This document shows, piece after piece, positions 14,123 through 20,846 of a stretch of 20,846 nt of DNA. The position numbers were made by a program, and so were the translations under genes. Source of the stretch: an uncultured Eubacteriales bacterium. Its GTDB lineage: Bacteria; Bacillota; Clostridia; Oscillospirales; Acutalibacteraceae. Location: NCBI GenBank assembly GCA_934476025.1, contig CAKSNI010000003.1:1-20846 (forward strand), written 5' to 3'. Position 1 is the stretch's first letter, and each line of letters starts with the position of its first letter. Below the pieces are notes generated by a model, which saw only the letters and a program-made list of their open reading frames with translations, searched no databases and was not told the origin of the DNA.

Positions 14123-15349
14123 ATGGATAAATCAAAAATCAAAAAGGTCGTATTGGCATATTCGGGAGGGCTGGACACTTCCATTATTATTCCCTGGTTA
14201 AAAGAAAACTATAATAACCCTGAAATCATTGCGGTTTCCGGGAATGTCGGTCAGGCGGATGAACTGGAAGGTCTGGAAGAGAAGGCACTCAAAACGGGGG
14301 CTTCCAAACTGTATGTTGAGGATCTGACCAAAGAATTCCTGGAAGAATATGTATTCCCGGCCGTACAGGCCGGCGCGCTGTATGAGGACTATATGCTGGG
14401 AACGGCATTTGCGCGTCCCCCGATTGCTAAACGGATTGCGGAAATTGCCAAAAAGGAAGGCGCCGATGCTATTTGCCACGGCTGTACCGGAAAAGGGAAT
14501 GATCAGGTGCGGTTTGAATTGGCTATCAAGGCTTTCCTGCCGGATATTCCGATCATCGCTCCCTGGAGAGAATGGAACATCAAATCGCGTCACGAAGAAA
14601 TCGATTATGCGGAGGCGCATCATGTTCCGCTGAAAATCAGTCGGGAAACCAATTATTCCAAGGATAAAAATATCTGGCATTTGAGCCATGAGGGCCTGGA
14701 TCTGGAAGACCCGAAAAATGAGCCGCAGTACAATAAGCCCGGATTTTTGGAAATGGGCGTTTCCCCTGAAATGGCTCCTGATGCGCCGACCTATGTGACA
14801 CTGCATTTTGAAAAGGGAATTCCGACTGCTGTGGACGGAAAAGAAATGGGCAGTGTGGAACTGGTTACCAAACTCAATGAACTGGGCGGTAAAAACGGAA
14901 TCGGACTTCTGGATATTGTGGAAAACCGGTTGGTGGGCATGAAGTGCCGCGGGGTATACGAAACGCCGGGTGGCGCGATCCTTTATAAAGCCCATCAGGT
15001 ACTGGAAACCCTTTGCCTGGACAAGGATACTGCCCACTATAAGGCCTTGGTGGCGCAGAAACTGGCTGAAAATATTTATAACGCCCAGTGGTTTACTCCG
15101 TTGACCCAAGCGATCTTGGCCTTTGTGAAGGAAACCCAGAAAACCGTTACCGGCGATGTGACACTGAAGCTGTATAAAGGCAATATGATCAACGCAGGGG
15201 TAACTTCGCCGTACTCTCTGTACGATCCGGAAATCGCCACTTTTGACGAGGACGAAGTGTACAATCAGGCGGATGCGGCCGGATTTATCAACCTGTACGG
15301 ACTGCCCATCAAGGTTCAGGCCAAAATGAAACAAAAAAATCAACTGTAA
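14123..15349 (+). CDS. argG: Argininosuccinate synthase
   Basis: The 408-residue, full-length enzyme joins citrulline and aspartate with ATP to form argininosuccinate, the penultimate step of arginine synthesis, in the cytoplasm. The N-terminal PP-loop ATP-binding motif SGGLDTS is at 14-20. Other typical blocks are HGCTGKGNDQVRFE, IIAPWREW and ENRLVGMKCRGVYETPGG. AGGAGG (14109-14114) is eight bases before the ATG. The usual partner argH does not follow; the gene is monocistronic, with its own promoter and a terminator hairpin at 15422-15446. Confidence 0.97.
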   Translation: MDKSKIKKVVLAYSGGLDTSIIIPWLKENYNNPEIIAVSGNVGQADELEGLEEKALKTGASKLYVEDLTKEFLEEYVFPAVQAGALYEDYMLGTAFARPPIAKRIAEIAKKEGADAICHGCTGKGNDQVRFELAIKAFLPDIPIIAPWREWNIKSRHEEIDYAEAHHVPLKISRETNYSKDKNIWHLSHEGLDLEDPKNEPQYNKPGFLEMGVSPEMAPDAPTYVTLHFEKGIPTAVDGKEMGSVELVTKLNELGGKNGIGLLDIVENRLVGMKCRGVYETPGGAILYKAHQVLETLCLDKDTAHYKALVAQKLAENIYNAQWFTPLTQAILAFVKETQKTVTGDVTLKLYKGNMINAGVTSPYSLYDPEIATFDEDEVYNQADAAGFINLYGLPIKVQAKMKQKNQL

Positions 15350-15351
15350 TG

Positions 15352-15386
15352 GAAAAAAAGCGCCGCTCGATTGGTTCGGGCGGCGC
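15352..15386 (-). terminator. Terminator of the metal transporter operon
   Basis: The arms 15360-15370 and 15376-15386 pair over 11 positions including one G-T wobble, with a 5-base loop. On the - strand the hairpin is followed by seven T (plus-strand A run at 15353-15359). Confidence 0.8.
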
Positions 15387-15421
15387 CTGTTCCGAGAGAA
15401 ACCAAAAAATCCAAAAACGAA

Positions 15422-15451
15422 ACGGCCGCCCGAATCAGGCGGCCGTCTTTT
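15422..15451 (+). terminator. Terminator of argG, overlapping the 3' end of the convergent gene
   Basis: A perfect 9-bp stem ACGGCCGCC/GGCGGCCGT (15422-15430 with 15438-15446) has a 7-base loop and is followed on the + strand by CTTTTT. The stop codon of the convergent permease gene (15435-15437) lies in the loop. Confidence 0.8.
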
Positions 15452-16256
15452 TATGAAAGCGGGAGAACAGAACCGAAAGCAACAGAGCAGCCAACTGGAC
15501 GGCCACTACGGTAGCACCGGTTGGGAAGTTCAGCCAGAAGGAAACGGCGATGCCGCCGATAAAGCAGAGAACCGAAAGTACGGCGGCCCCGACGGTAACT
15601 CCGCGGAAGGTGCGGAAAAGCCGCATAGCCGAAAGGGCCGGAAAGATAATCAGGCTGGAAATCAGCAGGGTTCCCATCAACTGCATTCCGAGAACTACAC
15701 AAAGCGAGGTCAATACCGAAAGCAACAGGCGGTACAAACCGGTGTTGGTTCCGGTGGCAGCGGCAAAGGATTCATCGAATGTGACCGCAAACAGGCGGGG
15801 ATAAAACAGCACATAAAGGCCGATGACCAAAACCGAAAGAATGATGCTGAAAATCGCTTCGGTGCGGCTGACCGACAAAATACTGCCGAACATATAGGAA
15901 GAAAGATCGTTATTGGTTCCGCTTTTGGAAACAATAATGACCCCGATAGCCAGCGCGGCAGTGGAGAAAACGGCAATGGCGGAATCTCCCTGCCATTTGC
16001 TGCTCTCGGTGATGCGTAAAAGAAGTACCGACGAGAGAACCACAACGGGAATGGCGATCCAAAGGGGAGAAGCCCCGATGGCGGCGGCAACCGCCAAAGC
16101 CCCAAAGCCGACATGAGAAAGCCCGTCCCCAATCATGGAAAATCGTTTTAAAACCAGACTGACCCCGAGCAGAGAACAGCAAAGTGAAACCAAAATGCCG
16201 CAGATTAATGCCCGGATCATAAATCCGTAAGAAAGCAGTTCGCCGAAAAAACTCAT
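15435..16256 (-). CDS. znuB: ZnuB-like metal ABC transporter permease (ABC-3 family)
   Basis: The 273-residue integral membrane protein has about seven to eight hydrophobic segments. Family-typical motifs are SLVLKRFSMIGDGLSHVGFGA (about 33-53), DLSSYMFGSIL and GTLLISSLIIFPALSA (about 194-209). ABC-3 permeases import Zn2+, Mn2+ or Fe2+ with a lipoprotein metal-binding subunit; the sequence alone does not fix the metal. Its ATG overlaps the stop of the ATPase gene by four bases (ATGA), so the two are translationally coupled. No ZnuA-like binding protein is encoded in the adjacent sequence. Confidence 0.88.
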   Translation of the reverse strand: MSFFGELLSYGFMIRALICGILVSLCCSLLGVSLVLKRFSMIGDGLSHVGFGALAVAAAIGASPLWIAIPVVVLSSVLLLRITESSKWQGDSAIAVFSTAALAIGVIIVSKSGTNNDLSSYMFGSILSVSRTEAIFSIILSVLVIGLYVLFYPRLFAVTFDESFAAATGTNTGLYRLLLSVLTSLCVVLGMQLMGTLLISSLIIFPALSAMRLFRTFRGVTVGAAVLSVLCFIGGIAVSFWLNFPTGATVVAVQLAALLLSVLFSRFHKKTAA

Positions 16257-16969
16257 GACGGATTCCCCCTATAAAAATGTTGATAAAAGGGGCTGTCACG
16301 GTATTCTTCTTTGGTTCCGTAAAAATACCCGTCATGGGATAAATGAAGAATATGGTCCCCGTAGCGGTCGGCGGCAGTCAGGTCGTGGGAAACTGTAATT
16401 ACGGTAACACCAAGTTCCCGATTGACCTTTTCAATCAAATGATAAAGATCGGTGGTTGCCAAAGGATCCAGCCCGGTAACCGGCTCATCCAGCAGTAGAA
16501 TTTTTCCGGAAGCACACAATGCCCGCGCGAGAAGGACCCGTTGCTGCTGACCGCCCGAAAGATGCTGATAGCTGTGGAAAGCCAAATCGGAAATTCCCAT
16601 CAGAGCGAGGTTTTCGCGGGCAATGTTCTTCTCCTTTGAAGTGAAAAAAGGATGCCGCCCCAGGCGGTTGATGCAGCCGGAAAGAACGATCTCCCAAACA
16701 CTGGCCGGAAAATTTCGCTGAATTCCGCTCTGCTGCGGCAGATAGCCGATTTCGTTCGGCTTAAGATCTTCGCGGTAGCGGATGGAACCGGAAAGCGGCT
16801 TTTGCAACCGCAGGATGGTCTTGATCAAAGTGCTTTTTCCGGAACCGTTTTCGCCCAGCACATACAGGGCATCCCCCGGAAAAACCGAAAAATTCAGATC
16901 TTGCAGGACGACTTTGTCACTGTACCCGATGGTCAGTTGTTCGGCCTGAAGTAAAGGCGTTTCTTTCAT
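16253..16969 (-). CDS. znuC: ZnuC-like metal ABC transporter ATP-binding protein
   Basis: The 238-residue cytoplasmic ATPase energises metal uptake with the permease encoded after it. Walker A GENGSGKST is at 39-47, the Q-loop at Gln79/80, signature LSGGQQQR at 137-144, Walker B ILLLDEP at 157-163 and switch His195. The FPASVWEIVLSG segment after the Q-loop is typical of zinc/manganese transporter ATPases. The start has AGGAG six bases upstream on the - strand. It is the first gene of the unit, behind a promoter at 16997-17025. Zinc is the usual substrate for this branch but manganese cannot be excluded. Confidence 0.88.
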   Translation of the reverse strand: MKETPLLQAEQLTIGYSDKVVLQDLNFSVFPGDALYVLGENGSGKSTLIKTILRLQKPLSGSIRYREDLKPNEIGYLPQQSGIQRNFPASVWEIVLSGCINRLGRHPFFTSKEKNIARENLALMGISDLAFHSYQHLSGGQQQRVLLARALCASGKILLLDEPVTGLDPLATTDLYHLIEKVNRELGVTVITVSHDLTAADRYGDHILHLSHDGYFYGTKEEYRDSPFYQHFYRGNPS

Positions 16970-16996
16970 GATAATCTCCTGTTTTTAGATAAGTTC

Positions 16997-17025
16997 ATGA
17001 TAGCATGGAATCAATCGTTTGTCAA
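16997..17025 (-). promoter_or_regulatory. Promoter of the metal transporter operon
   Basis: Read on the - strand: a perfect -35 TTGACA (17025-17020), a 17-bp spacer, and -10 TATCAT (17002-16997) with an upstream TGC extension. I saw no clear Zur, MntR or DtxR-type operator. Confidence 0.8.
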
Positions 17026-17047
17026 CACAGCCTCATCAGAAAAAGAC

Positions 17048-17076
17048 TTGCAGAATGCTGCGCGCGATGGTAAAAT
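17048..17076 (+). promoter_or_regulatory. Promoter of uvrC
   Basis: The -35 TTGCAG (17048-17053), 17-bp spacer and -10 TAAAAT (17071-17076) with TGG upstream form an extended -10 promoter. It is divergent from the metal transporter promoter, the two -35 boxes lying 22 bp apart. No LexA/DinR box was recognised. Confidence 0.65.
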
Positions 17077-17108
17077 AGAAACAGAAAAAAGAGAAAAGGG
17101 GAAATTCG

Positions 17109-18932
17109 GTGGAAGTCAATCCGAAACTTCGGGAACTCAAAGATCGGGCCAATACGCTGCCGCTTTCTCCCGGCGTGTATATCATGAAGGATAAAAATGC
17201 ACAGGTCATTTACATCGGAAAAGCCAAGGCGCTTAAAAATCGGGTTACGCAGTATTTCGGATCTCCGAAGAACCACAATGAAAAGGTCCGGCGAATGGTG
17301 TTGAATGTAGATGCCTTTGATACCATTTTGTGTGACAGTGAATTTGAAGCCTTCATTCTGGAAAATTCTCTGATTAAACAATACCAACCAAAATACAACA
17401 TTCTTTTAAAGGATGATAAGGGATTTCATTATGTTCACATCACCGAGGAAAAATGGCGGAAAATCGAATGGGTTAAGAGCAAAGGCCAATCCGGTAAATA
17501 CATCGGCCCTTTTAACAGCGGAACTACGGTTCGCAATACTGTTCAACAGGCATTGAAAATTTTTCGCCTGCCTGATTGTCACCGTTCTTTTGATAAAATT
17601 TCCAAGCCCTGCCTCAACTATTCGCTTCATTTGTGTGATGCCCCCTGCCGGGGGAAGATTTCATTGGCGGAATACAACGCTTCCCTGGATGCTGCCGTGC
17701 GGTTTATTCGGAACGGCGGCTGCCAGAAGGCTGAATTGGACGATATGAAAAAGAAAATGGAAGAAGCGGCCGAGAAATTGGAATTTGAGTATGCGGCTCG
17801 CCTCCGGGATCGGATTCGCGCAGTGGAACGCATTTCCGAAAAGCAAAAGGTGATCGGCATCGGTGAGCCTGACCAGGATGTTTTCGCCATTGCCGCGGCC
17901 GGGAATCTCTGCTGTGTTCAACTCCTCAAATTCCGCGGTGGGTTGCTTTGTGACCAGAATCATTTTATTCTGGAAGAATACGAGGGGAAGAATGAAACCT
18001 ACAATGCTTTTCTGCCGCAGTACTATTCGTCGGCCGAAGATATTCCGGGCAGAATTACGGTAGAAGAGGAATTTGAATCCATGGCGTTTTTGGAAACCTG
18101 GCTGACCGAAAAACGGAGGAAAAAGGTGACGGTTGTAGTGCCGAAAATCGGCCAGAACCGCAAATTGACCGATTTGTGTCTTCAAAATGCCGCCGAAGCC
18201 CTATCGAAACGGCTTCAGCGAACCGGAAAAGAAACTTCCGAACTAACGGAACTGGCTGAGCTTCTCGGAATGAAACAGCCGCCACGGGTGATCGAATCAT
18301 ACGATATTTCCAATACGGGTGGGGAAGCCAATGTGGCTTCCATGGTGGTCTTTGCGGATGCACGGCCCAATAGGGCGCATTATCGGAAATTTAAAATCCG
18401 CACCTTTTCCGGCCAGGACGATTACCGATCTATGGCTGAGGTATTGGATCGGCGCTTTTGTGAGTACGAAAAGCAGAACGATGAGGCGTTTTCAACCCTG
18501 CCCGATTTGATTTTGCTGGATGGCGGACGGGGCCAGATCAGTGCGGTTCTGCCGGTATTGGCCCGTCACGGGATCACGGTGCCGCTTTTTGGAATGGTGA
18601 AGGACTCTCATCACCGTACCCGGGCCATTGCTTCAACCGACGGAGAAATTGCCATTAAGCCAACCCGCCGTGTTTTCACTCTGATTACCAAAATTCAGGA
18701 TGAAACGCATCGATTTGCCGTTGCTTATCATCATACCCTTCATAAAAAGAATACCCTTCAGTACCGGTTGACGCAAATTCCCGGAATCGGCCCCAAAAAA
18801 GCCGCCGGGTTGCTGCGGTATTTTAAAACCATGCAGGCAGTTCGTTCGGCAACGCCGGAGCAACTCGAAAAGGTTCCCGGTCTTTCTGCCCGGGATCGGG
18901 AGGAAATTGTGCGGTATTTTCAAAACGAATAA
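17109..18932 (+). CDS. uvrC: UvrABC nucleotide excision repair endonuclease subunit C
   Basis: The 607-residue, full-length protein makes both incisions around DNA lesions with UvrB. The N-terminal GIY-YIG nuclease domain (GVY 22-24, YIGKAKALKNR 35-45) makes the 3' cut. A UVR helical-hairpin motif for UvrB contact is at about 209-243 (KLEFEYAARLRDRI). The RNase H-like domain begins near 392 with ESYDISNTGG, and LDGGRGQ lies at about 470; it makes the 5' cut. Tandem helix-hairpin-helix motifs (IPGIGPKKAAGLL, VPGLSARDREEIV) lie near 557-607. The start is GTG at 17109, with AAGGGG (17096-17101) seven bases upstream. The gene stands alone between its promoter and a 14-bp hairpin. Confidence 0.97.
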   Translation: MEVNPKLRELKDRANTLPLSPGVYIMKDKNAQVIYIGKAKALKNRVTQYFGSPKNHNEKVRRMVLNVDAFDTILCDSEFEAFILENSLIKQYQPKYNILLKDDKGFHYVHITEEKWRKIEWVKSKGQSGKYIGPFNSGTTVRNTVQQALKIFRLPDCHRSFDKISKPCLNYSLHLCDAPCRGKISLAEYNASLDAAVRFIRNGGCQKAELDDMKKKMEEAAEKLEFEYAARLRDRIRAVERISEKQKVIGIGEPDQDVFAIAAAGNLCCVQLLKFRGGLLCDQNHFILEEYEGKNETYNAFLPQYYSSAEDIPGRITVEEEFESMAFLETWLTEKRRKKVTVVVPKIGQNRKLTDLCLQNAAEALSKRLQRTGKETSELTELAELLGMKQPPRVIESYDISNTGGEANVASMVVFADARPNRAHYRKFKIRTFSGQDDYRSMAEVLDRRFCEYEKQNDEAFSTLPDLILLDGGRGQISAVLPVLARHGITVPLFGMVKDSHHRTRAIASTDGEIAIKPTRRVFTLITKIQDETHRFAVAYHHTLHKKNTLQYRLTQIPGIGPKKAAGLLRYFKTMQAVRSATPEQLEKVPGLSARDREEIVRYFQNE

Positions 18933-18941
18933 TGCGGAATC

Positions 18942-18983
18942 AAAAAAGCCGCTTCCCGGACAGAAAAATCGGGAAGCGGCTTT
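18942..18983. terminator. Bidirectional 14-bp terminator between uvrC and the UPF0210 gene
   Basis: The arms 18945-18958 and 18970-18983 are perfectly complementary over 14 bases with an 11-base loop. On the - strand a T6 tract follows (plus-strand A at 18942-18947), making it the strong terminator for the convergent UPF0210 unit; on the + strand only TTT follows. Confidence 0.8.
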
Positions 18984-18999
18984 GAAATTGCGGAAGGAG

Positions 19000-20358
19000 T
19001 CAGTTTTTTAAACTTTGAATCGGAGCGGGAATCTGGCCGCCACGGCGGATGAAGGTGGCGGGAGAGTAACGGCTGACCTTCATAACCGGGCCTTCTCCCA
19101 GCAAACCGCCGAAGGAAAGCGAATCGCCAACCTGTTTTCCGATGGCCGGAATCACCCGTACCGCGGTGGTTTTGGAGTTGATCATTCCGATGGCGGCTTC
19201 GTCGGCAATGATGGCGGAAATAACCTCGGCCGGGGTGTCACCCGGAATGTTGATCATATCCAGCCCAACCGAGCAGACGGCCGTCATCGCTTCCAGCTTT
19301 TCAATGCTTAAAGCGCCGCAGGCGGCAGCATGAATCATGCCGGCATCTTCCGTAACCGGAATAAAGGCACCCGAAAGGCCGCCAACACGGGATGAGGCCA
19401 TAACGCCGCCCTTTTTCACCGCATCGTTAAGCATGGCCAAAGCGGCAGTGGTGCCGCAGGCACCGCAGCATTCCAAGCCAATTTCTTCCAAAATATGGGC
19501 GACGGAATCCCCGATTGCCGGGGTCGGTGCCAAAGAAAGATCAACAATGCCGAAGGGAACACCCAGTTGGGAGGAGGCTTCTTTCGCAACCAATTGCCCC
19601 ATCCGGGTGATTTTGAAGGCGGTTCGTTTGATGAGTTCGGCAACTTCGGTGAGATCTAAATCCGGCTTGTCGGCTAAGGCTGCCCGGACAACTCCCGGCC
19701 CGGATACGCCGACGTTGATGACGCAATCGGCTTCTCCGACTCCGTGGAACGCGCCGGCCATAAAGGGGTTGTCTTCCGGAGCGTTGCAAAATATGACCAG
19801 TTTGGCCGGGCCGATGCAGTTCCGGTCAGCCGTCAGACGGGCGGACTCCCTGACGATTTTTCCCATCATGGCAACGGCATCCATATTGATGCCGGCTTTG
19901 GTGGAACCGATATTTACCGAGGAGCAAAGATGTTCGGTTTGGCTGAGGGCTTCCGGGATGCTTTCCATCAGCCTTTTATCGCCTTCGGCAAAACCTTTTT
20001 GAACCAGGGCGGAATAACCGCCGATGAAATTGACACCGACGGCCCCGGCGGCTTTTTCCAATGTCAGCGCAAAGCGAACCGGATCGGCGTTTTTACAGGG
20101 CGCGCAAAGCATGGCAATCGGGGTGACGGAAATTCGTTTATTGATAATCGGAATGCCGTATTTTTTTTCAATCTGTTCGCAGACCGGAACCAGATCAGCG
20201 GCTTTGGTTGTGATTTTCTGGTAGATCTTCTCGCAGGCTTTTTCAATGTCCGGATCCATACAGTCCAGAAGGGAAATGCCCATGGTAACGGTACGGATAT
20301 CCAGGTTTTCGTCCTGGATCATCTTGATGGTTTCCAGGATGTCTTTGGTTTCTAACAT
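19000..20358 (-). CDS. UPF0210 family protein (PFL family, formerly DUF711)
   Basis: The 452-residue protein, the usual family length, matches UPF0210 in pattern: DILETIKMIQDENLDIRTVTMGISL near the start, TPIAMLC, the Gly-rich NVGVSGPGVVRAAL, ECCGACGTTAALAMLNDAVKKGG and SRVGGLSGAFIPVTEDAGM. There is no signal peptide or membrane segment. Function is not established; members are nearly always encoded beside a small ACT-domain protein, as here. I chose ATG at 20358, since an upstream TTG in the same frame overlaps the stop of the ACT gene, and GAAAGG at that junction can serve as the ribosome binding site. The gap to the ACT gene is 14 bases, so they form one operon. Confidence 0.92.
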   Translation of the reverse strand: MLETKDILETIKMIQDENLDIRTVTMGISLLDCMDPDIEKACEKIYQKITTKAADLVPVCEQIEKKYGIPIINKRISVTPIAMLCAPCKNADPVRFALTLEKAAGAVGVNFIGGYSALVQKGFAEGDKRLMESIPEALSQTEHLCSSVNIGSTKAGINMDAVAMMGKIVRESARLTADRNCIGPAKLVIFCNAPEDNPFMAGAFHGVGEADCVINVGVSGPGVVRAALADKPDLDLTEVAELIKRTAFKITRMGQLVAKEASSQLGVPFGIVDLSLAPTPAIGDSVAHILEEIGLECCGACGTTAALAMLNDAVKKGGVMASSRVGGLSGAFIPVTEDAGMIHAAACGALSIEKLEAMTAVCSVGLDMINIPGDTPAEVISAIIADEAAIGMINSKTTAVRVIPAIGKQVGDSLSFGGLLGEGPVMKVSRYSPATFIRRGGQIPAPIQSLKN

Positions 20359-20372
20359 AATTCGCCGACCTT

Positions 20373-20645
20373 TCAAATACGGTGCATGGAGTTAAAAATA
20401 TCTTCATGCATGGTGTGGATGGAAAGATTGTTTTCTTTCCCATAGGCGGAAAGTGAATCGGAAAATTCGGCAAATCCGATGTTCAACTCGGCAATATCGC
20501 AAACCATGATCATGCAGAAAAGTTCCTGCAGAACGGATTGCGAAACTTCCAGAACATTGGCTTTGTGCTGAGCGCACTGGGAGGAAACGCCGGCAAGAAT
20601 TCCGACACAGTCTTTTCCGACGACCGTAATAACTGCTTTTTTCAT
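20373..20645 (-). CDS. ACT domain-containing protein (UPF0237 family)
   Basis: The 90-residue protein is a single ACT domain. It starts MKKAVITVVGKDCVGILAGVS, the typical beta-strand then DxxGILA turn that binds small ligands such as amino acids, followed by VLEVSQSVLQELFCMIMVCD. It is probably a regulatory or ligand-sensing partner of the UPF0210 protein encoded next. AGAGGAG lies about ten bases before the ATG on the - strand. The ligand is unknown. Confidence 0.92.
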   Translation of the reverse strand: MKKAVITVVGKDCVGILAGVSSQCAQHKANVLEVSQSVLQELFCMIMVCDIAELNIGFAEFSDSLSAYGKENNLSIHTMHEDIFNSMHRI

Positions 20646-20677
20646 GATAGTTCTTCTCCTCTGTTCAGATTTATTCT

Positions 20678-20706
20678 ATTATAACACAGATTGAAAAAAA
20701 AGTAAA
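20678..20706 (-). promoter_or_regulatory. Promoter of the ACT-UPF0210 operon, interleaved with the ispE promoter
   Basis: Read on the - strand: -35 TTTACT (20706-20701, 4 of 6 consensus), a 17-bp spacer, and a perfect -10 TATAAT (20683-20678) with TGT upstream. It overlaps the + strand promoter at 20691-20719 by 16 bp. Confidence 0.65.
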
Positions 20707-20719
20707 TATATGTTATACT
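20691..20719 (+). promoter_or_regulatory. Promoter of ispE
   Basis: The -35 TTGAAA (20691-20696), 17-bp spacer and -10 TATACT (20714-20719) with TGT upstream form an extended -10 promoter. The start is expected near 20726, leaving a leader of about 24 bases. Confidence 0.7.
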
Positions 20720-20749
20720 GCTTTTGAAAAAAGAAAAGGATGTGTTCGG

Positions 20750-20846
20750 ATGAAACGATCGGCCAGGGCCTATGCGAAAATCAATCTGACACTGGATATC
20801 ACCGGAAAGCGGCAGGACGGATACCATACTCTTGACAGTGTTATGC
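20750..20846 (+). CDS. ispE: 4-diphosphocytidyl-2-C-methyl-D-erythritol kinase, N-terminal fragment cut by the window edge
   Basis: Only the first 32 codons are present. They read MKRSARAYAKINLTLDITGK and then RQDGYHTLDSVM, the GHMP-kinase N-terminus AKINL...GKRxDGYHxLxSVM that is diagnostic for IspE, the ATP-dependent kinase of the MEP isoprenoid pathway. AAAAGGA ends nine bases before the ATG. The gene continues beyond the window. Confidence 0.9.
   Translation, partial: MKRSARAYAKINLTLDITGKRQDGYHTLDSVM

Overview
The window looks like chromosomal DNA from a strictly anaerobic, low-to-mid-GC Firmicute of the Clostridia type. The grounds are strong AGGAGG-like ribosome binding sites, sigma-A promoters with extended -10 elements, a DUF4349 lipoprotein with a Gram-positive-style lipobox, a UPF0210/ACT gene pair, and many oxygen-sensitive iron-sulfur proteins. 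Assignment below class level is not possible from the sequence. I see no transposase, phage gene, CRISPR array, tRNA or rRNA.

Layout. (1) 3-896 (+): 3' part of an SGNH/DltD-like surface esterase or acyltransferase partner. (2) 1137-12606 (+): a run of twelve closely spaced or overlapping genes behind one good promoter (1076-1104): malate/lactate-type dehydrogenase, class II fumarase, HdrB, HdrC, HdrA, an MvhD/FlxD-like protein, two multi-cluster ferredoxin proteins (FlxC- and FlxB-like), an FlxA-like FAD/NAD(P)H oxidoreductase, a fumarate reductase iron-sulfur subunit, a fumarate reductase flavoprotein, and a small PQ-loop-like membrane protein. (3) 12607-12935: gene-free, with several hairpins and terminators. 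(4) 12936-13793 (-): DUF4349 lipoprotein. (5) 14123-15349 (+): argG, with an inverted-repeat ARG-box-like promoter. (6) 15435-16969 (-): ZnuBC-like metal ABC transporter permease and ATPase. (7) 17109-18932 (+): uvrC. (8) 19000-20645 (-): UPF0210 and ACT-domain genes. (9) 20750 to the end (+): the first 32 codons of ispE.

How the genes work together. The large operon holds the reductive C4 branch (oxaloacetate to malate to fumarate to succinate) together with a complete HdrABC-FlxABCD electron-bifurcation module. There is no quinone-reactive membrane anchor, no [NiFe] hydrogenase and no methanogenesis gene. My inference is a soluble complex that oxidises NADH at FlxA, bifurcates electrons at the HdrA flavin, and sends the high-potential electrons to fumarate through FrdBA and the low-potential electrons to ferredoxin. 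This would be a flavin-based electron-bifurcating fumarate reductase. The FrdB plus separate HdrB composition matches the domains that methanogen thiol:fumarate reductase TfrB carries as one fused chain. This operon is the most interesting content of the window; the remainder is mostly ordinary housekeeping sequence with clear regulatory sites.
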